DNA of 64,000 nucleotides, taken from NCBI GenBank assembly GCA_963739985.1, contig CAVUCE010000022.1:372001-436000 (forward strand), read 5' to 3'. The DNA is from CAVUCE01 sp963739985 (GTDB lineage: Bacteria; Bacteroidota; Ignavibacteria; Ignavibacteriales; Ignavibacteriaceae). The position numbers and the translations under genes are program-made. Of the stretch, positions 1 to 6,922 are shown in pieces (positions within the stretch are counted from its first letter, which is position 1; each line of letters opens with the position of its first letter). The notes beneath the pieces were generated by a model. That model searched no databases. It saw nothing but the letters and a program-made list of their open reading frames with translations, and was not told where the DNA came from.

Positions 1-675
1 AGCTTAATGCAAAAATATCCTGTTGGTTCCAAACATACAGGTATTGCACGTAACCTAACAAACTTCGGTGTTTTTGTTGAATTAGAACCAGGTGTTGACG
101 GTTTAGTTCATATCTCTGATTTGTCATGGACAAAGAAAATTCGTCACCCCGGAGAAGTTGTTAAAAAAGGTGAGAAACTTGAAGTTATTGTTCTAGGTGT
201 AGATGTTGAACAAAGAAAAATTTCTTTGGGACACAAACAGGTTGAAGATAATCCTTGGAATACCTTCGAAAAGACATACACTGTTGGAGCTATAACAGAA
301 GGTAAAGTTGTTAGAATAATTGAGAAAGGTTTAATAGCAGAACTACCGGATGATGTAGACGGTTTTGTTCCTGCAACTCAATTAGCTTCAAATAAGATTA
401 AAAATGTTGCAATTCACTTCCCTATCGATGATGTTCTTCAATTGAAAGTTATCGAATTCGATAAGGAAAACAAGAAAATTGTTTTAAGTGCGGTTGCAAT
501 ACTTAAAGATAAATCTGAAGAAGAAATTCGGGAATATCTGGATAAACATAAATTAGATAGAGTTTCTGTTCAAGAAATTCAAGATGCTGATACTGGTGCA
601 ATTGATAGCGCTGACTTCCCTATTTTTGAAGTCAACGACGATAAAAACTCCGGTTCATCCGATAAATCTAATTAA
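1..675 (+). CDS. rpsA: 30S ribosomal protein S1, C-terminal part (5' end outside window)
   Basis: This is the 3' end of the gene for ribosomal protein S1, which binds mRNA on the 30S subunit and helps initiation on structured or weak-Shine-Dalgarno messages. The reading frame is open to the first base of the window, so the ATG at position 7 is internal and the gene is truncated by the window edge. Two OB-fold S1 repeats are visible, at about residues 3-73 (motifs NFGVFVELEPGVDGLVHISD and SWTKKIRHPGEVV) and about 88-160 (KGLIAELPDDVDGFVPATQL). They are followed by an acidic, Asp/Ser-rich tail. Typical S1 has four to six repeats, so most of the protein lies upstream. A hairpin terminator follows. 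Identification is secure from the S1 repeat sequence. Confidence 0.93.
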   Translation, partial: SLMQKYPVGSKHTGIARNLTNFGVFVELEPGVDGLVHISDLSWTKKIRHPGEVVKKGEKLEVIVLGVDVEQRKISLGHKQVEDNPWNTFEKTYTVGAITEGKVVRIIEKGLIAELPDDVDGFVPATQLASNKIKNVAIHFPIDDVLQLKVIEFDKENKKIVLSAVAILKDKSEEEIREYLDKHKLDRVSVQEIQDADTGAIDSADFPIFEVNDDKNSGSSDKSN

Positions 676-699
676 TCAGATTTAACATAGTTCTATAAT

Positions 700-730
700 A
701 AGAGCGGGACTATTCCCGCTCTTGAAATTT
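700..730 (+). terminator. Hairpin terminator after rpsA
   Basis: A perfect 10-bp inverted repeat, AAGAGCGGGA and TCCCGCTCTT with a 4-base loop, starts 25 bases after the rpsA stop. The tail (GAAATTTTAAATT) is only moderately T-rich. It ends just before mtaB, so termination may be partial. Confidence 0.65.
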
Positions 731-744
731 TAAATTGAATTGAA

Positions 745-2073
745 ATGGCTGGAAAAGTTGCATTACATACGCTCGGTTGTAAATTAAACTTCTCAGAAAC
801 ATCTACTATCGGGAACGAGTTTTTAAGTAACGGTTTTGATATAGTTGATCTAAAAGAGAAAGCGGATATCTATGTCTTTAACACTTGTACTGTAACCGAA
901 AACGCTGAAAAAGAATGCAGACAACTTGTTAGACGAGCACTTAGAACGAATCCTGAAGCCTTTGTAGTTGTTACAGGGTGCTACGCACAACTTCGTCCGG
1001 AGGAAATTGCAGGAATAGGCGGCGTTGATTTAGTATTAGGAAGTAAGGAAAAATTTAACTTATTCTCGCTAATTAAAGATTTTGAAAAGAAAGATCTTGC
1101 TTGTATTTATGTATCTCCGACTGATGAATTGAATGATTTCGGAACTGCACATTCCACAGAAGCCGATAGCAGAACCAGAGCTTACTTCAAAATTCAGGAT
1201 GGCTGCGATTACAAATGTTCTTTTTGCACAATACCTTTAGCTCGTGGTAAAAGCAGAAGCATGGAACCTAATTCTGTTATTTCCGAATTTAAGAAACTCG
1301 TTGAAAACGGTTATAAAGAAATTATTCTTACCGGTGTTAACGTCGGTGATTATGGAAAATCTTTTAACCTGAACCTTTACCAACTTTTATTAAGAATGGT
1401 TGAAATTCCGGGAGATTTTAGAATTCGCATAAGTTCAATTGAACCTAATCTTTTGTCTGATGAAATTATAGCATTAACCGCTACAAATGAAAAAATGTGT
1501 AATCATTTTCACATTCCTCTACAAAGCGGAAGCCCGGATATACTAAAATCGATGCAGCGTAGATATAAAACTTCTTACTATTCTGAATTAATTTATAAGA
1601 TTAAAAATAGAATTCCGGATGCAGGAATTGGTGTTGATGTAATTGTTGGATTTCCAGGTGAAACAGAAGAGAATTTTCTTGAAACATATAATTTCCTAAA
1701 AGAGCTCCCGATTTCTTATCTTCATGTATTTACTTACTCTGAAAGACCGGATACAAAAGCAATTGAGATGGAAGATCAAGTTGATGTTTTTGTAAGACGT
1801 AAACGTAATAATATGTTGAGAATATTAAGTGAGAAAAAAAGACATCACTTTTATGAAAGCATGCTTGGAAAAGATTTACAAGTTCTCTTTGAATCAGAAA
1901 ACCATGAAGGATTAATTAAAGGTTTTTCATCTAATTATGTAAGAGTCAGCCACAATTTTGATGTTCACCTTCAGAATGAATTTTCTCAAGTTAATGTTTC
2001 AGACATAGTTAATGAAAATTGTTCTGGTAAAATAAAAGAGATAAAAAAAGCAGTTGACTTAAAAGCCTCATAA
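745..2073 (+). CDS. mtaB: tRNA (N6-threonylcarbamoyladenosine(37)-C2)-methylthiotransferase MtaB
   Basis: A radical-SAM enzyme that adds a methylthio group to t6A37 of tRNAs reading ANN codons. The N-terminal UPF0004 domain carries three conserved cysteines for an auxiliary [4Fe-4S] cluster (C12 in LGCKLNFSET, C48 in NTCTVT, C79 in TGCYAQ). The radical-SAM domain has the CxxxCxxC motif at C154, C158 and C161 (DGCDYKCSFCTIP). The spacing and the GCKxNxxET start fit the MtaB branch better than MiaB. A C-terminal region in the position of the TRAM domain (roughly residues 375-435) completes a normal 442-residue protein. It lies directly downstream of rpsA on the same strand and is followed 23 bases later by an unrelated envelope gene. 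The choice of MtaB over MiaB or RimO rests on motif resemblance. Confidence 0.9.
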   Translation: MAGKVALHTLGCKLNFSETSTIGNEFLSNGFDIVDLKEKADIYVFNTCTVTENAEKECRQLVRRALRTNPEAFVVVTGCYAQLRPEEIAGIGGVDLVLGSKEKFNLFSLIKDFEKKDLACIYVSPTDELNDFGTAHSTEADSRTRAYFKIQDGCDYKCSFCTIPLARGKSRSMEPNSVISEFKKLVENGYKEIILTGVNVGDYGKSFNLNLYQLLLRMVEIPGDFRIRISSIEPNLLSDEIIALTATNEKMCNHFHIPLQSGSPDILKSMQRRYKTSYYSELIYKIKNRIPDAGIGVDVIVGFPGETEENFLETYNFLKELPISYLHVFTYSERPDTKAIEMEDQVDVFVRRKRNNMLRILSEKKRHHFYESMLGKDLQVLFESENHEGLIKGFSSNYVRVSHNFDVHLQNEFSQVNVSDIVNENCSGKIKEIKKAVDLKAS

Positions 2074-2096
2074 TTATAAACTTATACTTAAAAAAC

Positions 2097-2822
2097 ATGA
2101 AAATATTTGCAGCTGTCTTATTACTTTTCACTTCTTTAACTCTTGCGCAACAATCCAAGAGTATTTTAGAACTTAAAAATAATTTCAATGTCGCAAAGGT
2201 TGAAAATAAAATACCTTTTTCATCTGAAAATACATTCCATAAAAAAAGTGCTGCCCTTGCAATCTTATATTCAGTTCTACTCCCGGGAATGGGTGAGCTT
2301 TATGCAGGCGATTATTCAAGCGGAAAATACTTTACGATCGCAGATGGAGCGTTGTGGGGAACTTATTTCGGATTGGATGCTTACAGCAATTGGCAAAAAA
2401 ATAACTATAAAGCTTATGCAAGTTCAATCGGCTTAGTAAATTCCAGTGGCAAAAATGATACTTACTATGCGGCCATTGGGGAATATATGAATATAGAAGA
2501 TTATAATAACGACAAGGCCAGGAATCGTGATTTTGAGGCAATGTATTCTCCACAATCTTCATATTGGAAATGGCAAACGAATAACGACAGAAAAACTTAT
2601 AGAGGGATGTGGACTTCAAGCGAGCAAGCGCATAACGGTTTAAGATTTGTTGTTGGTGCTTTAATTCTAAATAGACTTGTAAGTGCTATTAACGCAGCAA
2701 GATTAGTTGCAGCTTACAATAAATCTCACAGCACCGAGATGAGCTGGAATGTTTCTGTTGGCTTAACAAATCAAGCCTCAAATCCTACCGGGCTACAATT
2801 TAATTTTACTACACAGTTTTAA
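2097..2822 (+). CDS. Envelope protein of unknown function, DUF5683-like
   Basis: A 241-residue protein with a clear Sec signal peptide (residues 1-17, ending SLTLA before QQ). A short hydrophobic segment at about residues 52-95 contains SVLLPGMGELYAGDYSSGK, which resembles the DUF5683/P-rich membrane-associated family common in Bacteroidota, where a Pro-Gly-x-Gly-x-x-Tyr-x-Gly motif precedes a hydrophobic stretch. A second hydrophobic patch lies near residue 190 (FVVGALILNRLVSAINAAR). No catalytic motif is visible. The product is probably periplasmic or associated with a membrane. It is 23 bases downstream of mtaB and may be co-transcribed; a strong terminator follows. The function is unknown. 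Confidence 0.7.
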   Translation: MKIFAAVLLLFTSLTLAQQSKSILELKNNFNVAKVENKIPFSSENTFHKKSAALAILYSVLLPGMGELYAGDYSSGKYFTIADGALWGTYFGLDAYSNWQKNNYKAYASSIGLVNSSGKNDTYYAAIGEYMNIEDYNNDKARNRDFEAMYSPQSSYWKWQTNNDRKTYRGMWTSSEQAHNGLRFVVGALILNRLVSAINAARLVAAYNKSHSTEMSWNVSVGLTNQASNPTGLQFNFTTQF

Positions 2823-2844
2823 TACATTCCGGGATATAATTTTT

Positions 2845-2876
2845 AAGGCTGCATATTTTTTTGGCAGCCTTTTTTA
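2845..2876 (+). terminator. Rho-independent terminator
   Basis: An 8-bp stem, AAGGCTGC paired with GCAGCCTT, encloses a T-rich loop and is followed by TTTTTAT. It starts 23 bases after the stop of the DUF5683-like gene and closes the mtaB transcription unit. Confidence 0.85.
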
Positions 2877-3085
2877 TTTCCAAATTATTTCTATTCCTTA
2901 ATCCCATTATAAATCAAGAACTAGCATGATTTAATCACTGATTCTGTATTCTAGTAAAGATTAAATTTTTTTAATCCTTTATTAAGGATGGTTTAATAAT
3001 CATGATTTAGATTTACTGTGTAAATTCAATAAGAGTTTACGAGAGTTTAATAAATTTAATTTTAAATTATAAAAAGGTACCTACA

Positions 3086-3412
3086 ATGAAATCACGATTT
3101 TTTTCAGCAATAGTTTTAATACTTTTTGCTTTCACAGTAGCAGTTTCTTCAACATTTGCTCAAGACTCAACCTCAGCTAAGAGCGGCAAACACCATAAAA
3201 AAGTTGTAAAAAAAGAACATGTCATGAAAGCTGAGAAAAAGGCAGAAAAAAAAGAAACTTTAAAAGCTGAAAAGGCTGAAAAGAAAGTTGCCACAAAAGT
3301 TGAAAAGAAAGAATCTCCAAAAGTAGAGAAAAAAGAAGCAGCTAAAATTGCAAAAAAAGCCCACAAAAAAGCTGAAAAAAAGGAAGTAAAAAAAGAAGAA
3401 ACTAAGAAATAA
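3086..3412 (+). CDS. Secreted lysine-rich low-complexity protein
   Basis: A 108-residue protein with a textbook Sec signal peptide (residues 1-26, ending STFAQ). The mature part is almost entirely Lys, Glu and Ala in imperfect repeats of the type (A/V)EKKx and KAEKKE. About 32 of the roughly 82 mature residues are lysine, with two histidine pairs near the start. It should be an extended or single-helix, very basic periplasmic or exported protein. No enzymatic motif is present. The composition recalls histone-H1-like or KxKK adhesin-type tails, but the signal peptide argues against a nucleoid role. It is flanked by terminators, so it is its own transcript, just upstream of a two-component system. 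Binding to anionic polymers is only an inference. Confidence 0.7.
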   Translation: MKSRFFSAIVLILFAFTVAVSSTFAQDSTSAKSGKHHKKVVKKEHVMKAEKKAEKKETLKAEKAEKKVATKVEKKESPKVEKKEAAKIAKKAHKKAEKKEVKKEETKK

Positions 3413-3443
3413 ATAAACTCCCCCTTTTTATTTCTTATAGTCG

Positions 3444-3471
3444 AGGAGAGTTTTTTAACTCTCCTTTTTTA
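3444..3471 (+). terminator. Rho-independent terminator
   Basis: AGGAGAG pairs with CTCTCCT around a TTTTTTAA loop and is followed by a run of Ts. It lies between the lysine-rich gene and the response-regulator gene, so the two are probably separate transcripts. Confidence 0.85.
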
Positions 3472-3484
3472 TTTATTTTAGTGC

Positions 3485-4156
3485 ATGAGAATTCTAATAG
3501 TTGAAGATGAAAAGAAAGTTGCGGCCTTTATAAAAAAAGGTTTGGAGGAAGAATATTATGCGGTTGATGTTGCTCCGGATGGAAGAGAAGGTTTACGTTT
3601 TGCAACTTCAGAAGAGTATGATTTAATCATTATGGATATTATGCTTCCTTATATAGATGGTTTAACTTTAATGAGGAATTTGAGAAAACAGGAAATACCA
3701 ACACCGGTTTTAATGTTAACGGTAAAGGACAGTATAAAGGATAAGGTAGAGGGACTTGACGCAGGAGCCGACGATTACCTTACTAAACCTTTTGCTTTTG
3801 AAGAACTGCTTGCCAGAATTAGAGCATTATTAAGACGAAATGAACAATCAAAATCTGCCGTCTTAAAAGCTGCTGACGTTATATTAGACCTTCAATCGCA
3901 TAGAGTAGTTAAAAATAACTCAGAGATAATTCTTACGCCAAAGGAATATTCTATACTTGAATATTTAATGAGGAACTTAAACAAAGTTGTTTCACGCACC
4001 AAGCTTATTGAACATGTTTATGATTACCATTTTGATACTGAGACAAATATCATCGATGTTTATATAAACAAACTCAGGTCAAAAGTTGATACAAACCCCG
4101 ACAAGCAACTGATACAAACCATTAGAGGTATCGGTTACATTATGAGAGATGAATAA
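3485..4156 (+). CDS. OmpR/PhoB-family response regulator
   Basis: A 223-residue two-component response regulator. The receiver domain (about 1-115) has the acidic pocket at E7-D8, the phospho-acceptor Asp at D51 (LIIMDIMLPY), and the conserved Thr and Lys in MLTVKD and LTKPF. The winged-helix DNA-binding domain (about 125-222) contains LTPKEYSILEYLMRN and ends with TIRGIGYIMR, as in the OmpR/PhoB family. Length and layout are normal. The kinase gene starts 38 bases downstream, so the pair is an operon. It closely resembles CusR/CopR-type regulators (the VKDSIKDKVEGLDAGADDYL region), but the signal cannot be deduced from the sequence and no metal-efflux genes adjoin it. Confidence 0.92.
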   Translation: MRILIVEDEKKVAAFIKKGLEEEYYAVDVAPDGREGLRFATSEEYDLIIMDIMLPYIDGLTLMRNLRKQEIPTPVLMLTVKDSIKDKVEGLDAGADDYLTKPFAFEELLARIRALLRRNEQSKSAVLKAADVILDLQSHRVVKNNSEIILTPKEYSILEYLMRNLNKVVSRTKLIEHVYDYHFDTETNIIDVYINKLRSKVDTNPDKQLIQTIRGIGYIMRDE

Positions 4157-4194
4157 GAGACCAACTTTAATTGTTTTAGATAGGTTGTATTAAC

Positions 4195-5625
4195 ATGTTT
4201 ATAAAATTAAAATTATTTATCTCCTCAACAAGATTTAAAGCAACTTTATGGTATTCTATTATTTTTCTAGCTCTGGAAATTCTTCTCGGTATTTTTATTT
4301 ATTTTTATCTATATAACACTCTTCTCGATAATCTTGATACTGGTTTAAAATCACAAGCGAAAGCTATTCTTAGATTAGTATCTGAAAAACACATCGATAT
4401 CGACCATTTTGTTCCAGATTCAACATATTCCGATCCAGAAGATTTAGTTTGGGATGTAATTTATAATGAAGTCGCTTTCAACCTAAGAAACAATTACATT
4501 CAAATTGAGAACAAAGACAAAATCATCTTTAAGTCTGCAAATCTTAATAACTATACATTTAAATTTTCTGAAGTAAAAGACTCCTTAAAACTTTTCAGTT
4601 TTGTAGATACAAGTCTTTCCGCAAAACCAATTAGAGGCGTATTATTAAAGAAAAATAAATACACAGTAATAGAAGCATTCCCGATTCAGCATATTTCTCA
4701 AACTTTGAACAGTCTAATTCATATTTATATAATTCTTGCACCTATATTTTTTATAATTTCAATTTTAGGCGGTGCATTGATCTCCGCAAAATCACTTTCC
4801 AGAATAGATGCAATTATAGCAAAGACTGAAGAAATAACCGCACAGAACCTAAATAAAAAGATTGAAGGTGAAGAATATACTGATGAATACGGAAGACTCG
4901 TAAAAAAGATGAACGAAATGATTCACAGAATAAAAACTTCCGTAGATTATATGAATCATTTTTCAATCTCCGCTGCTCATGAATTAAAGACGCCATTAAC
5001 AATTTTACGCGGCGAAACCGAAGTAGCCCTAAAGTCTCCAAAGGCTAATGAACAATATGTAGAAGTACTCCAGAGTAATTATGAAGAAATAATTAGACTC
5101 ACTAAAATTCTTGATAACTTATTTTTAATTTCAAAAATAGATCATTCATTAATCAATCTTCAAAAAGAGAAAATTAGCTTGGAGGAATACTTACAAAGCA
5201 TTGTAAAAAATCTAAAAATATTAGGTTCAGACAAAAACATTGATTTGAAATTTGAATCAAATACAAATTCAATCGTTGAAATTGATAAATCAATGATGAC
5301 ACAGGCAATTTCAAACTTAGTCGATAATGCAATCAAATACGGCGAAGAGAATAATGTTGTTATTATTAATACTGAAGATATTGATGACAAAAAAGTTAAA
5401 ATTAGCGTTATCAACAAAGGAGAAGGTATCCCGGGAGACTCACTCGATCAAATTTTTGATAGATTTTACAGAGTTGAAAATTCTAGGAATAGAGGAACCG
5501 GCGGAGTTGGATTAGGGTTATCGGTTGTAAAGGCAATAGTAAACTGGCATGATGCTGAAGTATTTGCAGTTTCTGAACCAAATAAAAAGACTACTTTTTC
5601 TATAATTCTAAAGAAAGTGACTTAG
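4195..5625 (+). CDS. Membrane sensor histidine kinase (HAMP-HisKA-HATPase)
   Basis: The cognate kinase of the preceding OmpR-type regulator, 476 residues. Two membrane segments (about 17-39 and 176-198) bracket a periplasmic sensor of about 135 residues. A HAMP linker follows (about 199-250), then the HisKA domain with the phospho-acceptor H262 in AAHELKTPLT. The HATPase domain has the N box (LVDNAIKYG), the G1 motif (NKGEGIPGD) and the G2 motif (GTGGVGLGLSVVKAI). Architecture and length are those of CusS/QseC-like heavy-metal or envelope-stress kinases. No ligand-binding residues can be assigned in the sensor. The stop overlaps the convergent stop of the next gene by four bases. Confidence 0.92.
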   Translation: MFIKLKLFISSTRFKATLWYSIIFLALEILLGIFIYFYLYNTLLDNLDTGLKSQAKAILRLVSEKHIDIDHFVPDSTYSDPEDLVWDVIYNEVAFNLRNNYIQIENKDKIIFKSANLNNYTFKFSEVKDSLKLFSFVDTSLSAKPIRGVLLKKNKYTVIEAFPIQHISQTLNSLIHIYIILAPIFFIISILGGALISAKSLSRIDAIIAKTEEITAQNLNKKIEGEEYTDEYGRLVKKMNEMIHRIKTSVDYMNHFSISAAHELKTPLTILRGETEVALKSPKANEQYVEVLQSNYEEIIRLTKILDNLFLISKIDHSLINLQKEKISLEEYLQSIVKNLKILGSDKNIDLKFESNTNSIVEIDKSMMTQAISNLVDNAIKYGEENNVVIINTEDIDDKKVKISVINKGEGIPGDSLDQIFDRFYRVENSRNRGTGGVGLGLSVVKAIVNWHDAEVFAVSEPNKKTTFSIILKKVT

Positions 5626-6407
5626 TGCTCACCAATAAATTTAACCAATTCATCTAATCCATCTGTTAATGCTGCAGGTCCAGGTTGGAGGATTAGTGTG
5701 GAGTCAATTTCATATATTTTATCATCTTGAACCGCTTTAATGTTTCTCCATCCTTCTCTTTCAACAAGCTCTTTTTTTCTAAATCTTTTTCCGCACCAGG
5801 AAGCTATTATTATATCCGGATTTCGTTTGTAAACTTCTTGAGGGGAAACTATTCTTTCTTTAGCACTTTTTGAACTTCTAAGTTCACTAAAAATATCGTC
5901 ACCGCCAGCTATTTCGATAAGTTCACTTACCCAGCATATTCCTGAGATTAATGGATTTCCCCACTCTTCAAAGTAAACTTTTGGTCTAATCCTTTTTTTT
6001 GAGCTTTTCTTTTTTAAGAGTAGCAATCGCTTTTCGTAGGACTCAACTAACTTTTCAGATTTATCTTGCTTCCCTAAAACACCACCTAATATTAAAATGT
6101 TTTGTAATATTTCATTAATGGATCTTTGATTAAAAACTAAAACTTGATAACCGCACTTCGTTAATTCTTTTACAATATCTGCTTGAACATCAGAAAATGC
6201 TAAAATTAAATCCGGTTCCAATGATTTTATTTTTTTATAATTTGCGTCGATAAAAGTCGAAACTCTAGGAATTTTATTGATTAACCCTTCAGGGCGTTTC
6301 GTAAAACTACTTATTCCTACAATTCTTTCTCCTTCACCAAGAGCAAAGATAATCTCTACGGATTCCTCAGTCAGGCAGATAATTCTTTTAGGATAACCAA
6401 TATTCAT
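5622..6407 (-). CDS. Cobalamin/siderophore-binding-like protein (BtuF/FepB fold) without signal peptide
   Basis: A 261-residue member of the periplasmic-binding-protein family for cobalamin and ferric siderophores. It begins RIICLTEESVEIIFALGEG, the usual first strand and helix of the N-terminal lobe. It also has KKIKSLEPDLILAF, the GNPLISGICWVSELIEIAGG segment typical of cobalamin-binding family members, and the second-lobe ending VQDDKIYEID. There is no signal peptide, and no better upstream start is visible because the neighbouring stop is 3 bases away. The product should therefore be cytosolic unless exported by another route. No BtuC, BtuD or TonB receptor gene is nearby. It forms a tight minus-strand pair with the NYN-domain gene. 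The ligand is inferred from family resemblance only. Confidence 0.78.
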   Translation of the reverse strand: MNIGYPKRIICLTEESVEIIFALGEGERIVGISSFTKRPEGLINKIPRVSTFIDANYKKIKSLEPDLILAFSDVQADIVKELTKCGYQVLVFNQRSINEILQNILILGGVLGKQDKSEKLVESYEKRLLLLKKKSSKKRIRPKVYFEEWGNPLISGICWVSELIEIAGGDDIFSELRSSKSAKERIVSPQEVYKRNPDIIIASWCGKRFRKKELVEREGWRNIKAVQDDKIYEIDSTLILQPGPAALTDGLDELVKFIGEH

Positions 6408-6410
6408 AAT

Positions 6411-6881
6411 TTACTCATTCTTTTTACCGTCTCTAAACAGCTTTAGGAACTCATCTTTTTGATTTTTTAGTTCATCAATTTTTGATTTTTCTTCATCTTC
6501 GTTGCTATTTTTTGTAATTGCAATTCCAAACTCCTCGCTAGAAATAACTGCACTTCTACATACTTTAGCAAACTCTTTCAAATTATTGTCCGAAGTTACG
6601 ACAATTAAATTTTTAGGATTTTTTGTACTTTCAATTTGATCTTTTATACGTTCGTCGGCTGTTAGATTTTCGGAGTATATAATTTTTAATTTAGAAACTT
6701 TAATAGGCAAATTCTGATAACCATCAAAATGAAGAGTTGCTCTCGCTTTATTCTTAAAAAAATATCTATCCACTATAAATGCGAGTTGCTCTCGGGATGC
6801 TTGTTTATCCTTCTTTTGTACCTTATTTAAAGAAGAAATTTTACCAATTAAATTATTTCCATCAATAATATATGTTTTCAT
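6411..6881 (-). CDS. NYN-domain (YacP-like) putative RNA endonuclease
   Basis: A 156-residue protein beginning TYIIDGNNLIGK, the first acidic strand of the NYN/PIN-like fold shared with Rae1/YacP ribonucleases. A second conserved Asp region is seen in LIVVTSDNNLKEFAK. The N-terminal Asp and the TSDN acidic cluster are the expected metal ligands. A charged tail follows (about 125-156). It is expected to act in the cytosol on RNA, as Bacillus Rae1 does on ribosome-associated mRNA, but the exact substrate is unknown. It sits 3 bases upstream of the cobalamin-binding-like gene and about 40 bases downstream of lptD, all on the minus strand. Confidence 0.78.
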   Translation of the reverse strand: MKTYIIDGNNLIGKISSLNKVQKKDKQASREQLAFIVDRYFFKNKARATLHFDGYQNLPIKVSKLKIIYSENLTADERIKDQIESTKNPKNLIVVTSDNNLKEFAKVCRSAVISSEEFGIAITKNSNEDEEKSKIDELKNQKDEFLKLFRDGKKNE

Positions 6882-6922
6882 CGCGTATTAATTATTATCT
6901 AAATATTTTGAATAATCAAGAA

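Noticed and set aside
3160..3366. 68-codon minus-strand Phe/Ser-rich frame
   Set aside because: It is the antisense shadow of the Lys-rich repeats (AAA/GAA read backwards as TTT/TTC) with no independent support.
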